A stretch of 50,501 nucleotides of DNA from Chara braunii (GCA_003427395.1 BFEA01000135.1:590391-640891); one strand, 5' to 3'. Positions 1 through 10,752 are shown, counted from the first letter of the stretch. Made by a program: numbers and translations. The notes: a model not told the origin generated them from the sequence alone.

Positions 1-33
1 GTCTGACACCCCGCGAGTGGCGCAGCTAAACTC

Positions 34-43
<10 letters not shown>

Positions 44-73
<30 letters not shown>

Positions 74-241
74 GCGGGCCCACTTGCTAGATTCGAATGA
101 ATCTGCCCGCTTCCACGGGAAGATTCTTTCTCATTTTGCGAATTCGTAGAGGGTGTGAATTTGCAAAATGAGAATGAATCTTCCCGTGGACGCGGGGAGA
201 TTCATTCGAATCTTGGAAGTGGGCGGTTGGACCACACACAC

Positions 242-278
<37 letters not shown>

Positions 279-315
279 GCGAGTCTCTCTCTCTCTCCGT
301 CTCTCTCTCTCTCTT
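44..315. repeat. Foldback inverted repeat flanked by CT and GA microsatellites
   Basis: The two arms are 78-145 and 157-224. The left arm begins GCCCACTT and carries AGATTCGAATGAATCT and CCACGGGAAGATTC. The right arm carries their complements and ends AAGTGGGC. The outer flanks are also complementary: (CT)n at 44-68 and (GA)n at 246-275, so the whole block can fold on itself. A second (CT)n run lies at about 283-314. Related motifs (CTAGCGGGAAGATTCATTC next to CATTTTGC) recur near 14825-14995, which suggests a dispersed foldback family. No coding sequence is visible. Confidence 0.7.
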
Positions 316-412
316 CCCCATCCCCTGCACGCTTTCCCTTTTCTTTTTTTTCTTTTTTTTTTACGAAGAATATGCTTTTTAGTTTCGTTTATCGTGATTT
401 TTTTCTTTTAGC

Positions 413-520
413 GGGGGAAATTGCTGCGAGCGGGCGTTGGTTTCCCCGACCCCCGAAAGTCGCGGCGCGTTAACGGCCGCGACTTTTTTTTATAGTTGGG
501 CGAGGTACTGGTGGTTTAAA
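413..520. mobile_element. TTAA-type MITE, one end only
   Basis: The right end, GGTACTGGTGGT followed by TTTAA, matches the terminal repeat of the 150-210 bp MITE family seen complete at 17235-17390 and 39458-39985. An internal GC palindrome (AAAGTCGCGGC...GCCGCGACTTT, 466-487) lies just inside the end, as in the copy at 39778-39985. I could not find the left terminal repeat, so this copy seems truncated. An A/C-rich stretch (AAAC repeats, 520-580) follows. Confidence 0.55.
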
Positions 521-523
521 AAA

Positions 524-1303
524 CAAACAAACAAACAAACAAACAAACAAAACAAAACAAAAAACAAAAAAAACAAAATAAATGGAGGTCGCATCCCCTC
601 CCCTTCCACCATCATTCTGACAATCCCTGTGAACCACCAAACATTCCGGCAAAATCGAGGCAGCAGTCTCGCTAGCTAGCGAAACGCCTGCTAGCATAGA
701 CGGCCAAGCAGGTCGCTATGCTGAGAGAGAACTACGAACTAGGAATACCTCTTTTTTTTTCAAGTAAAAAAAGTATGTGTAATACAGCAAAGGTTATAAA
801 GCTTGGGCTTTTTAGTGGAAAAAAAAAAAAAAAAAAAAAAAGTCTCAGAAGACTTCCCGACGAAGTTCTTAACTAGGGATAGCTATCTAAACAATACAAC
901 TAACTAAAGATCTAAAGCCTGGCGAGAAATATCAAGCAAATTTCCTCAGAGGGTCCACGACCGGTTTCCAGACCGGACCCCTTTTCTCCAGAAAGGTATT
1001 CAAGACCCTGAGGAAAAGCTGGACTGGGAAGGCCTTCCGTTGATAAGCCACTTATAAACCACCAGCACTTTGGCTTGGATCCCACATTTGTTAGTGACTA
1101 CATTTTCTGACTTGAATTCGGATCCCGCAAGGTACCGGGCCGTTCGGGACTCGAAATAAAATTCGGCTGTTTGTACTCGGTGTACCTGTCGTGTCAATCG
1201 TACCGTGACATTCGCTGCGATGAGACCTCAATTTTCCCCTGATACCTAAAAGCCGCCAGCCCCCTGCCCTGTTCCCTAAAAGCCGCGTGCACCAAAAAAA
1301 CAA

Positions 1304-1334
<31 letters not shown>

Positions 1335-1385
1335 CGTGGACCAACATATTTCGGCAGGATTTTTGCGAAAGCCCCTCGAAGGACG
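524..1385. other. No recognisable gene; A-rich and T-rich runs
   Basis: This stretch holds AAAC simple repeats, a poly-A run near 821-840 and a poly-T run at about 1307-1334. The short reading frames are low complexity and match nothing I recognise. Confidence 0.5.
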
Positions 1386-1494
1386 GGCCTGTGGAGTCCA
1401 AAAAAAATTTACGGACCAAAAGGCAAGCACCCTCCTTTCGAGGGGCTTTTCCGATTTTTTTTTAAAACCGCCATATGGGATCCTAGCCTTATAA

Positions 1495-1644
1495 ACCACC
1501 AGTACTTCCTAAAGTAGTGCGCGTTAACAAGCCATGATTTTAGGAAATGTACGGGCCACTACAGGAGCGACCAAATTCATCCAACTAGAAACGTTTCTAC
1601 TCTATTTTTTCTCGCGGCCGATAACTGGACCAAGTACTGGTGCT
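1495..1644. mobile_element. TTAA-type MITE, ~150 bp
   Basis: The terminal inverted repeats are ACCACCAGTACTTCC on the left and CAAGTACTGGTGCT on the right. The interior (GCGTTAACAAGCC, GAAACGTTTCTACTC, CGGCCGATAACTGG) is homologous, in inverted orientation, to 39624-39773. The right flank keeps TTAA. The left flank reads TATAA, so the target-site duplication is eroded. It is repeated at about 10900-11049 in the duplicated segment. Confidence 0.75.
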
Positions 1645-1806
1645 TTAAAAGCATCACCTGTCCGGGTATGTTGTGCCGAATAGACGAGTTCCGGTCAATT
1701 CGATATATAGCCAACCTGCAATAGCTGCGGCTTTTTGGCTCCTATTGGACCAGGAGTACAAGTCCTGGCCAGCCTGGATCGTCAGCTCGCGGCGCAGTCT
1801 CAAATT

Positions 1807-1809
1807 TTA

Positions 1810-1853
<44 letters not shown>

Positions 1854-1855
1854 TA
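1807..1855. repeat. (TTA)n microsatellite
   Basis: A TTA tract of about 16 units sits beside the tail element at 1878-1932. On the minus strand it is an A/T-rich tail following the retroposon end. It is duplicated at 11212-11260. Confidence 0.9.
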
Positions 1856-1877
1856 TATATATTTTTTAAGAAAAATT

Positions 1878-1932
1878 GCTCCAATCTATTCGTGGGGAGC
1901 ATCACGTGCTGGGAACCGGGCCCAGCGTCCCT
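1878..1932 (-). mobile_element. LINE-type 3' tail element (two-hairpin form)
   Basis: Read on the minus strand it starts AAGGGACGCTGGGCCCGG and ends at GATTGGAGC, followed by an A/T-rich tail. Hairpin 1 is GCTGGG/CCCAGC. Hairpin 2 is CGTG/CACG, where most other copies have GGTG/CACC, so the pair has changed on both sides. The duplicated-segment copy is 11283-11337. Confidence 0.8.
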
Positions 1933-2140
1933 TATAATGGAAATACATTAATGATTGACAATTGATGAAAATTTAGGATGATTGAGGATCATTTTGGATG
2001 ATGTACGATGTCAGAGTGGGTGATTGAGGTCATGAAATAGAGCTAGATGATGACTAATCAGAAAGATTGTCTACTCAGCACTGAATTACTATCCTATCCC
2101 TAATTTCCTGTATCCATTCCAAACAACCGATCACAATTGA

Positions 2141-2375
2141 GCCCGTGCTGTGCACCAATCAGGCCTCTTCCCGGTCTCACACCCCAATCTGGCTCGGTTA
2201 CAGGGCAGCGCTACCCACCCCAGTTCCGACCATCGTTGGCCAGATTGTAACCATTAGTCAAGTTTGCAGATTGCCTTCCTCCCTTGGCAATTCCAGACCT
2301 CTATACAAAGCCTCAAGCTCCTACACAAGCAGGTTACAGGGCACTGCCCCAGCGCCGGCTAGCGTCGTTCTCGCG
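2141..2375 (+). repeat. Dispersed repeat family R, copy 1
   Basis: Related to 6587-6887. Both carry GGTTACAGGGCA twice, a run of CCAGACCTCTA/CCTAGATCTCT type, and end with CCCCAGCRCCG then AGCGTCGTTCT. Copies are diverged by substitutions and small indels. No reading frame is conserved between them, so this is a non-coding repeat of unknown class. Confidence 0.55.
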
Positions 2376-3860
2376 CCAACTCAACCTGGCCATTACACAA
2401 GAGGACTCAATTAGGATATTAGCTACTCTAGAATGCCAACCAGAAATCAAGGATCTGATAATATCAGAACCTTGATCAACAAAACTTTATGATGATGAAA
2501 TTTGATGAGTACCCTGAGATGAACACAAAGATGATGGATAATGATGACGACTCTGATGATTATTTCTCTCCACCCCTCCCCTTCTTCCATGTATTCTCCT
2601 CCACTCCCCTTATTTCCTCTTCTCCTCTCGCTGCCTCCGCTGAGCCGAACCCCGCTATAAGCATGAAGTTCCTATCAGCCCCAACGAGAGAGAGAACCTC
2701 CCCATTCCCTTCTACCTTGAGGTACCCAGTTCCCCCAAAAGGTGAACCTCAAAACTAACACTCTGACCTAGTCTGCCTCCGCCAAGAGATAATGCGCCCC
2801 CATACATATCTCCCAGCCCCAGCCCAAGTCAGCTCCCGTCATCTGCATCTGCTCCCTGGAGGGCAATCACCTCCCACCTGGTGTTACCCCTGTGGCGTAG
2901 CGCTCCCTTCCTGACCAACCTACCTACCAACTAGACCATAGCCTATCTGGGAGATGAGAATATAATCACAAACACAGAGATGACTACTGATTGATGAAAA
3001 AAAAAAATAACGAAACGGTGATGATGATGATGATAATGATGATGATGATTGATGATGAATGATTATGATTGATGATAATGATGATGATGATGAAATAAAA
3101 TTGGCGAAAATAAATAAAGAACGCTGGACTTGCGATACCGTAATGGCATCGGTGTGGAAGATTGACAACTCACTATTGTTGTAATGAAAATAGAAGGTGA
3201 CGATGATTACGATTTTTGCAGAGAAGTCTGGATGATGACCATGAAGAAGATAAACAGAAGATAAATAACACAGATGACGAATTAGAGAAGCCAATGATGA
3301 TTACCATTGATAACCAAATGAGGATTACAAAAATGATGGTGTCCTTGATGAAAACCCCCCGCTGAAATGACAATGATGACAATCTTGATGCTCTTGATGG
3401 ATAACCTGCACAAGATAAAAAACAGACGAAAGCACATATATAAATTGATGATGACCTAGTAGCCGCTCTCTTGATGATACTCTCCCAGATGACCTCCTAG
3501 CCGCTCTCTTGATGATACTCTCCCAGTGGCACTGTGATGATTCTTCAAGTAGGACCGACGTTCTCCGCACTTTGGTCTCATGGGGCTGACTCCACTTTCC
3601 TCCACCGACATCGACTTTCGTCAACTCGCATGAGCTCTTCAGCCTCTTTAAAGGTCTTGGCTATGGAGTACTTCATGTGAAAAACACAGGGAAAATGTTC
3701 AAACAGCAGCTGCCGCTACCATTCTCCCTTTTCCTCTGTGCCTCAGGTCAGATGCCACGTCAGCCTGTGACGTAGTAATGACCCAGCGCCTCTAGATACT
3801 GCGCGTGCGTCAAGCGCTAACCCCCATCTACTTCACAACATCACAGCACTCTCGCACCAG
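2376..3860. other. No gene seen; GAT/ATG-rich simple sequence
   Basis: The region is rich in GATGAT-type simple repeats, strongest at 3018-3090 and scattered at 2490-2560 and 3200-3420. Frames here encode only Asp/Asn/Ser-rich low-complexity strings. An imperfect ~33-bp duplication (CCTAGTAGCCGCTCTCTTGATGATACTCTCCCAG type) lies at 3456-3525. Confidence 0.6.
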
Positions 3861-3928
3861 CGCCTCCCTCCCGTCGGCTGCCATCACCGCGCCACGTGTC
3901 AGCTAGCATGTTACTAGTCACCNCAAGC

Positions 3929-4110
3929 CAGCGCCTCGCCAGNCGCAAGTCACCAGCGCCCCACCACTCACCTGTTGCCAGCGCCTCGCCCCCCGCCAGC
4001 AGTCAGCGCCTCGCTGCACTCACACAGCCAGCGCCTCGCCACCTTCGACCAGCCAGCGCCTCGCCACCTCCGACCAGCCAGCGCCTCGCCTGCAAGCAAC
4101 CAGCATGCCA
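3929..4110. repeat. Minisatellite with CAGCGCCTCGCC core
   Basis: About seven copies of the 12-base core CAGCGCCTCGCC are spaced at 25-35 bases, with CACTC/CGACCAGC linkers. Two single Ns (3923 and 3943) fall at its edge, consistent with a collapsed tandem array. The Ala/Ser/Pro-rich frames across it are by-products of the repeat. Confidence 0.8.
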
Positions 4111-4247
4111 CCATCCGCGTGCCGCGGCGGCCCGACGCCTGCCAACCATAGCGCTAGTGCTAGCGCTCCCTCACTGCCGTGTCCTGCACCCATCCAGAGC
4201 AGTCTCAAATTATCTTCGTTCCGAACTCATTGGATTCTCGGGTGTAA

Positions 4248-4344
4248 GGGCCAGATCCCACTAGCCCCTATTGTTCATTTTTTACCCTCGATTACGAAGA
4301 TCAACAGTCAGAAATGAATAATAGGGGCTAGTGGGATCTGGCCC
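4248..4344. mobile_element. Harbinger-like MITE, 97 bp
   Basis: Terminal inverted repeats of about 26 bases begin GGGCCAGATCCCACTAGCC and match with little mismatch. The element is flanked on both sides by TAA (4245-4247 and 4345-4347), the target-site duplication typical of PIF/Harbinger transposons. A second 97-bp member is at 40248-40344. No transposase is present, so it would depend on one elsewhere. Confidence 0.8.
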
Positions 4345-4361
4345 TAAGTTATAATGTACCA

Positions 4362-4562
4362 CTACGTGCATGCCCTCTCCTATCCGTGAAACACGAATCC
4401 TTGGGCTCCAAGGGACCTGGCGAGGTCCCTTGGAGCCAAGACCGAAACAGTTGGCTGGGAAATCCTCGGAGCCCGAGGATTTGTCCTCGGAGTGTTTTCA
4501 CATTTTTCATTTTCGATTTCATCTCTGAGAACAGGTAGAATGACGACGAAATCCTTGGAATC
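4362..4562 (+). repeat. Dispersed repeat family H, copy 1, with long hairpin
   Basis: About 200 bases homologous to 5838-6040. Both contain CTACGTGCATG, CCGTGAAACACG, a long hairpin and the block AGTGTTTTCACATTTT. The hairpin here is GGCTCCAAGGGACCT paired with AGGTCCCTTGGAGCC around a four-base loop (about 4408-4441). The other copy has a compensatory A-T for G-C change in the stem. A second small hairpin (TCCTCGG...CCGAGGA) follows. Class unknown. Confidence 0.6.
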
Positions 4563-5837
4563 ACGTCGCGGCAGATTGCGGCAACAGTCCGTCCGGAGAC
4601 ACAGTGACAGGGAGCTGTATCATACACACTTAGCAGCAAATATTCAGAGAATCGAACAAACTCACAAGGAAAAAACCTTGAAAAATTCAACCTTTGAATC
4701 TAAGAAACAAGCTCAGTCTTCACGTAGATACAGCAGACCACAGTCACCATAGTTGGATCTCCGTATAAACGACAAGCAGAATCCTTCTACCGGTTTCATT
4801 TGCCTGCTAGCGGAATCTTCAGGAAGGTGTGCTTCACGCACTTAGTCGAAAAGAGGCCGAATGCCTTGCCTCTCACTGATATATACCTGGAACTCAGCAG
4901 CTTACTCTATCCTACCCGTCATTCCACTAGGAACTACGTCCGTCGAGTACTTCAAAACCTCGGACTTGCCGACACACGATCTGTATCGGATCGTCAAAAC
5001 TGGAGGCGGATCTCCAAACGGGTACTCGAAAACTGGAACTGCAGAATAAATAAATACAGAAAATAAATAAGTAAATACAGAAAATAAATAAATACCTACT
5101 CCGAAACGAAAATCCAATAAAGAAGTAGGAGATGAGCGAACTGGCGAATCAAACCAAGACGAACCGATGAACGCAGAATATGAGTAAAAGAAAAAAGGAA
5201 AAACTAGATACGGGTACCAAGTCCGTCGAAGACGTGCGCCTCGCGGCCCGAAAATCCTGACGGCAGTTATAGCCCGTTGTCGGGCGAGCTGTCAGGCCAT
5301 GTCCGATCTAACCGACTACCTGTCGGGTTTCGGTAGTTGGAGTTTGCCTTCGCTTTGATTCACCGAGCCACTGTTGGAAACATATCGCAAGAAGCCTCAG
5401 GGCCTTGTAGCCAGTAACCTTGGTCAATTTGGCCAAGGCTCCTAGTGAAAGGCCCATAGCCCCCAGGGATTCAAAATGTTGGATGCGTCCAAATGTAGTT
5501 TGTTCTGTACCTTTCTTTTTTATGGGGGGAAAAAGAAATGGGTGAGTTTTGCTGGATCGTCTTGTTTTTTTTTCTTCATCTTTTTCTTTTTTTACCAAAA
5601 CGTAATTGTTTCAGGGCGTCGTTAGACACTCCTCAGGGCATCCTTGGGCTCCGAGGATGAATCCTTGGAAAAGTTTTGGGGTTTTGTCGTCTTCGTCCTC
5701 GAAGCATTGGCTTTAGGACTCATCCTCAGAGCAATGTCAGAAAAAAAAAGGAAAAAAAAAAAAGAAAAAAAGTTGTGCTTCAGGGGTTCAGCCAATAGGG
5801 GTCCGCCACGATCCGAATTCTCGGTTGTAACATCTCT
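4563..5837. other. No recognisable gene
   Basis: Short reading frames only. AATAAATA-type simple sequence is at 5045-5100. Fragments related to family H (GGGCTCCGAGGATGAATCCTTGG) lie near 5645. I see no splice-consistent or conserved protein. Confidence 0.4.
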
Positions 5838-6040
5838 CTACGTGCATGTCCTCTCCTCTCCGTGAAACACGGATCCTCAGGCCCCAAAGGACCTTGCGAG
5901 GTCCTTTGGAGCCGAGGAAGGACGATTTGGCTGGTAAATCCTCGGAGCCCAATGATTTGACCTCGAAGTGTTTTCACATTTTCATTTATGATTTCATCTT
6001 CGAGGACATGTGGAGCGAAGACGAAATCCTTGGAATCATC
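5838..6040 (+). repeat. Dispersed repeat family H, copy 2
   Basis: Direct-orientation relative of 4362-4562. Its hairpin GGCCCCAAAGGACCT/AGGTCCTTTGGAGCC differs from copy 1 by one paired change (G-C to A-T) and one unpaired change. Confidence 0.6.
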
Positions 6041-6168
6041 TCCCCGAGGAGTGTCTTACAAAGCCCTCATTCAAGGAAAGAAATCAAACGTACCTTTCTC
6101 GGCCTTTTTTTTTTTTTTTTTTTTTTTTTCTCCTTTCTTTTTTTTTTTTCCCTAGAAAGGAGCAACAT

Positions 6169-6206
6169 TTATAAAGCTGCACCGGGAACCGGGCCCGGCA
6201 TCCCTC
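6169..6206 (-). mobile_element. Degenerate 3' tail element
   Basis: On the minus strand it reads GGGATGCCGGGCCCGGTTCC and so on: hairpin 1 is GCCGGG/CCCGGT, with a paired T-A to C-G change relative to the usual GCTGGG/CCCAGC. Hairpin 2 is lost. A-rich sequence (T run at 6103-6129 on plus) follows at its 3' side. Parts of repeat family R (6221-6271) adjoin it. Confidence 0.55.
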
Positions 6207-6302
6207 ACAAAGTTCGCCACAACTCTAAGGCCGCTGAGCAAGGCTCTCCGGCCAAGCAAAGCCCAGACCACTACTATGGCAAGGTCTGTTTGTAACTTCG
6301 TA

Positions 6303-6334
<32 letters not shown>

Positions 6335-6337
<3 letters not shown>

Positions 6338-6388
6338 GACCGTATTCGTGGGGAGCAGCACGTGCTGGGCACCGGGGCCCAGCGTCCC
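6335..6388 (-). mobile_element. LINE-type 3' tail element with poly-A
   Basis: The minus strand gives GGGACGCTGGGCCCCGGTGC, then the CGTG/CACG hairpin, ATACGGTCCTT and a poly-A of about 30 bases (T run 6305-6334 on plus). This is the layout of a severely 5'-truncated retroposed copy. Confidence 0.75.
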
Positions 6389-6586
6389 ATATGGAAATTT
6401 ACATAGAATTTTGAAAGTTTGAGATACCGGGGCCATTACCCGGCTTTGGCTTTGCCTAAGAAAATTTTGAACGACTTAGAAAATTACTACGACAAACTTG
6501 AGAAAAAAGGTCTGGCCACAAGAAAACATGCGACCATAGAGGTCCTACAAATGCTCAAAACCCTGTGAACCCCTAGCAACCCTTGT

Positions 6587-6890
6587 AAAGCTCTCCAGCA
6601 CTGTCTTAATCCCTGCCGGGCTCTTCCAGGCCTCACAACCCCACCCTACTGGGTTACAGGGCAACATGACTCACCCCAGCTCCGCAACTCTAAGGCCGCT
6701 GAGCAAGGCTCTCCGGCCAAGCAAAGCCCAGACCACAAACCAGCGTCGTCCCAGGAGCAACCCTTGGTTGTCCCTTGGAATGCCCACCGCAAAGCATCCC
6801 TAGATCTCTCTACCAGGCCTCACACTCCTGCATCAACAGGTTAGCAGGTTACAGGGCAATACCCCAGCACCGACCAGCGTCGTTCTGCTT
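6587..6890 (+). repeat. Dispersed repeat family R, copy 2
   Basis: Homologous to 2141-2375. It also contains a 50-base block (CTCTAAGGCCGCTGAGCAAG ...) found again at 6221-6271, so part of the unit is locally duplicated. No coding potential seen. Confidence 0.55.
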
Positions 6891-7274
6891 ATTCTCTTCT
6901 GAATCCAATCTCTCTACTAACTAACAATATCCCTAAAACCAAATGTAACCTTATCCTTTTTTTTTTTTCTTTTTTTTTTTTGGTGAAACATTGCAGACGA
7001 GCGTGGGTTAATCTTATCCTAAAGAAAATCTATCGACACTACTATGAACACTAATATGGACAGTCTATAAGGACTGAACGAAAATGAAAGGGAACGAAGC
7101 GGCACCAAAAAAAAAAAAAACGAAGCTATGGTCACTTTCACAAGTTTTGTACGACCAAGTATATTACAAGAAAAACCCCGAGAAGCACAGACAGGGTGAA
7201 AAAAAAAGAAAAAAAAAGAAAGGGTTGTTGCTGTTTTGCTAAAAATAGATTGTTGTTTGGCTAAAAATAGATAA

Positions 7275-7443
7275 AGTCACACCCGTGTTGGTCATAGACC
7301 CCGCTAATACCGATCAGGGGTATCCAGAGCACTATCACAGTCCATTGACACTAAGTGCACCGCAGGCGGCCATGAGGCTTGAACCCACAACCTCCTGAAT
7401 GCCACTTGCATGCCTAACCAACTGAGCTAGGCTGCTGGATGTG
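7275..7443 (-). mobile_element. tRNA-derived SINE head and first body part, inverted relative to its 3' part
   Basis: On the minus strand a tRNA-like head reads TAGCTCAGTTGG (A box) and GGTTCAAGCC (B box), the internal RNA polymerase III promoter layout. It is followed by the body (GCACTTAGTGTC, CCCCTGATCGG, GGTCTATGACCAACACGGGT). The same body continues into a 3' part in the copy at 40819-41283. Here the 3' part instead follows on the plus strand at 7446-7586. Confidence 0.75.
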
Positions 7444-7445
7444 TG

Positions 7446-7586
7446 GGAGATTATTGGCCATAGCCTCTGCTGCTACTCGATGAAGGGTGGGGGGCGATGA
7501 GAAAGGGTGACACAACTACTGACAGGTCTCGGTCTTTGTGTTAGCCAGACCCCCACTGGCGGCCCCAACCCTATACCCTAACCAAA
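7446..7586 (+). mobile_element. 3' body part of the SINE, in opposite orientation
   Basis: GTGTGGGAGATTATTGG, CCATAGCCTCTGCTGCTACT, then GGCCCCAACCCTATACCCTA match the minus strand of 40965-41125 and diverge after CCCTAACCA. The head (7275-7443) is on the other strand, so this copy carries an internal inversion. It abuts the 5'-truncated LINE-1. Confidence 0.7.
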
Positions 7587-10500
7587 CCATTAGCCCAGCA
7601 ATGTTGTCATCACAACAAAGACAACACCTAGAAGAACCATTAACTATAGATGAACTGTTAGAGGCTCTGAAAGGGATGGAGGATGAAAAGACCCCGGGAT
7701 TGGACGCTTTTCCCAAAGAATTCTGGCTCTAATACTGGAACATCTTTCAAGACAGCATTAAGACTTACGTAAACGCAGTCCAAAAAGAAGGAAGTTTTAG
7801 GGGTCTGATTAGCCAAGGAGTGACCACGCTCTTGTACAAAAAAGGAGACAAGGAAGATATCCGTAACTACCGGCCGATTACACTTCTTCCCCTCCCGTAT
7901 AAGATGGTCTTCAAAGCCCTCACCAATTAATTACTCCCGTTCATGAACCATCTCATATTCCAGGATCAGACTTGGTTCATGCCACAAAGAAACATACAAG
8001 ATAATGTGCTCTTAGTAAATGAGACTATCAAGTACGCGAGGCAGCACCGTAAGGAAGCCGCAGTCCTGTTCATAGACTTCGAAAAAGCGTATGACCATGT
8101 GGACTGGGGCTTCCTAGACTGTTGCCTGCTCAAAATGAACTTTGGGGACTGCTTCAGAGCGTGGGTATCCATCATGCACAGATCAGCAGCCACAAATATT
8201 ATGGTCAACGGACACCTCTCCCCACCATTCCCACTGCAGAGATCAGTTAGGCAGGGGGACCCCGTGACCCCCCTTTTCTTAGTATTGGTCATGGAGACAC
8301 TGGCTGCGATGATCAGAAACAACCCGACCATAGAACGCATTGACATCCCGGAACTGCCCCCCCACACGGTGCCAGTGACGTTCCTCTTTGCAGACGACCT
8401 TACAGTTCTCATCAGGGTCTCCGCTACATCGATCCAGACATTAACAGACACCATCCACAACTTCGAAGTTGCGGAGGATATGAAGGTTAATTGGGGGACA
8501 AAGACGGAGGGATGGTGACTCGCAACGTAGGACACCCCGCCACCGCAATATCCTCCGGTTAACTGGCGCCCAAGGGAAGAAGCTATTAGAATTCTTGGGA
8601 TCCACCTGACAGGTATGGGCCCCCCAGTAGATCACGTCCAGACACTCATCCAGCTGGCTTTGCAAAAACTGGCGAAGTGGGATGACCTCCACACATCGCT
8701 AGTGGGAAGGGCACTGACAATAAATAACGTTATTCTATCTGCCATTTGGTACAAAACGGCATTTTGGGAAATCCCCAAAAAACACCTCGGGCAACTCCGG
8801 GCAGCGCTGTCAGCGTACCTTCGGAGAAACGACCTTAACTTGACGAAATGCCTGAAGAGAGTGGCCTGGAAGTACGTTGCCCAGCCAAAAAGAGTGGGTG
8901 GGTTGGGCATCTTGGACCCGGGAGATGAGATCAGGGCCCTAATCTTCAAAGTCATCATTCGCTTGCTGATGGCAAATGACGTGCCGTGGCTGCCGCTTGC
9001 ATATGTGCAGCTAGCGAACCTTGCCCCTCCCTCCCGCCCAGAGGCCCCGGTTCACCCCCTCCGATGGTTGACAAACAAGGACTGGTCAGTGTCTGGGCCC
9101 CCACACTACAAGAATGATTGGACGGCTCGCAACAGCGTGCGAAGGGACCTTAAAAACGACCCATTGTGGACTGCGATATTGCAATTATGGAGGGAAATTG
9201 GCCCGGACAAGAAGCCACCCCCTCTGAGGTGGCATGAGATATGGCGGCAACCACTGTTTGGCAACCCTGACATATGTGATGCAACAGGCTCGCCGCTTTC
9301 CATGGCCGCCAACTCCACCTGGCTCGTATGGGTGAGAAACGGTGTGGGGGACCTCTAGGACAACCGAAGAGGTGTATGGAAGACTGTGCAGCAGCTTCAC
9401 CCGAACCTGAAATACGTGAGGAAAAACCAGGATAAGCTGGACCTCATCCACACCGCAGTCCCGCCTTCGTGGGTCGCTGCCCTACAAGAAGGTCCCATGA
9501 TAGGCAGCCTGGACTGGGTAACACAAATTACTCACAACCCTATCCCCATGACCATCTTCAGGGTGGGTCAGTGCACAGGGTAACACGCACACCTGCAGGC
9601 ATATGAACCAGAAGTCCCAGGGGCACGTTGGGCCCCCCTGAAAAGGGACCCGAAACTGGATAGGTGCCTCCCAATACGAGTTTTGACCAGGGTAAGGGTG
9701 GTGGGGGACGACGACACATGCTATTATGCATATGAAATGTCGGCCCCAGTGGAAGCACTGGCGTTCAACCTGGATGAGTGGGTCTGGAAAGGCCGAAAAC
9801 CCACACCAATTTGGTAATACTCGGTACGCGAGGGGTACAAACATATCCACAAACCACAGGCCTCCACTTCCGTAATCCAGACTCGGTGGACAAGAGATTC
9901 ACCGTTACAACACGGGGAGCTACATCACATCCCCTGGACCACTTACGCCCATATAATGCCAACTTCACACAGGGCGTTGCAGTGGCAGATTTTACATCGC
10001 TGCCTGCCGACACCGGACTGGATAACCTCACGCACTAACTTAGAACAAATAGGAGTTTTATCTCCAATTTGTTCCCGTTGTGGAGACAGTGCGCAGCGCA
10101 GACGAGCTGACTTGGAACATTGCCTACTGGCGTGCCCCATGACAATGCAGGTTTGGCAATGGTGGGATGCCATGTGGCACGAGCTCACAAACTCGCCCTT
10201 TCATTGGAATGTGGCCCTTATCCTGCTGGGAAAAAAAAGAAGCTTTCCCTCCTCATGGACACCCTTCCAACAAAACTTTTTCGAGCATATGAGACTGGCC
10301 ATTCTTATGGTCATCTGGAGGATGAGGTGCTCAGCGGAACGCCAAGAAGAGGCCTTTGGTTTTCACCAAGCCAAAGCAGAGCTGCTACAGGTGATAAGGG
10401 CGAACGTGCTGAAAGCCAGTAAAGATTTAATTCAAAAACTGAGTGCAGCCCCCGACCAAGACAGTAAGCAAAAGTTGATCGCGATCTTCATAGAAAAGTG

Positions 10501-10752
10501 GATTGACCCGAACCACAAAATAGTTGAAGTACAAAGTGATGGAAGGCTGACATGGAAGAACTGGACCGCCCGAATTCTTCCCAACACCGCCCCCGGGTCA
10601 ACTCATAAACTCAATAACCGAGGTGCACCAGGCCCAAGGTCAGCAGCATCAGCATGCACAGGCTGGGCTTTCCCCCCCTCGTTCTCCCACATCACACACC
10701 CCCCCCCTGCCATCCAGCCCCCCCCAATCGACCCCATCGCCACCCCCCCCTC
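7587..10752 (+). pseudogene. LINE-1: L1-type retrotransposon ORF2, 5'-truncated, seven in-frame stops
   Basis: Encodes the C-terminal two thirds of a plant-type L1 ORF2 protein, which reverse-transcribes its own RNA at a nicked target. In order: the start of the reverse-transcriptase domain (KTPGLDAFP near 7695), LLYKKGD and NYRPITLL (about 7835-7890), IDFEKAYDHVDW (about 8070-8105), SVRQGDPVTPLF (about 8245-8280), the catalytic FADD (about 8388), GGLGILD (8905-8925) and a C-terminal zinc-binding region with CxxC...HCLLACP (about 10075-10140). All blocks lie in one reading frame from 7538 to the adapter at 10753. That frame is broken by stops at about 7730, 7928, 8516, 8531, 9356, 9581 and 9815, and by no frameshift. 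The endonuclease domain is missing. The true 3' end is lost at the adapter. LINE-4 (34990-35860) is a relative. Confidence 0.9.

Larger units (their letters stand above)
1386..1967. repeat. 582-bp segment present a second time at 10791-11372
   Basis: Every base I compared between 1386-1967 and 10791-11372 agrees, with no indel (constant offset 9405). The second copy starts directly after a sequencing adapter and ends at a single N. One of the two copies is therefore almost certainly an assembly artefact. The segment contains a TTAA-type MITE, a TTA microsatellite and one copy of the LINE 3' tail element. Confidence 0.9.

Noticed and set aside
7587-10752. Reassigned stop codons (for example UAA/UAG as Gln) to explain the in-frame stops of LINE-1
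   Set aside because: All three stop codons occur, one at a likely Trp position, and the organellar and LINE-2 frames end at normal stops.
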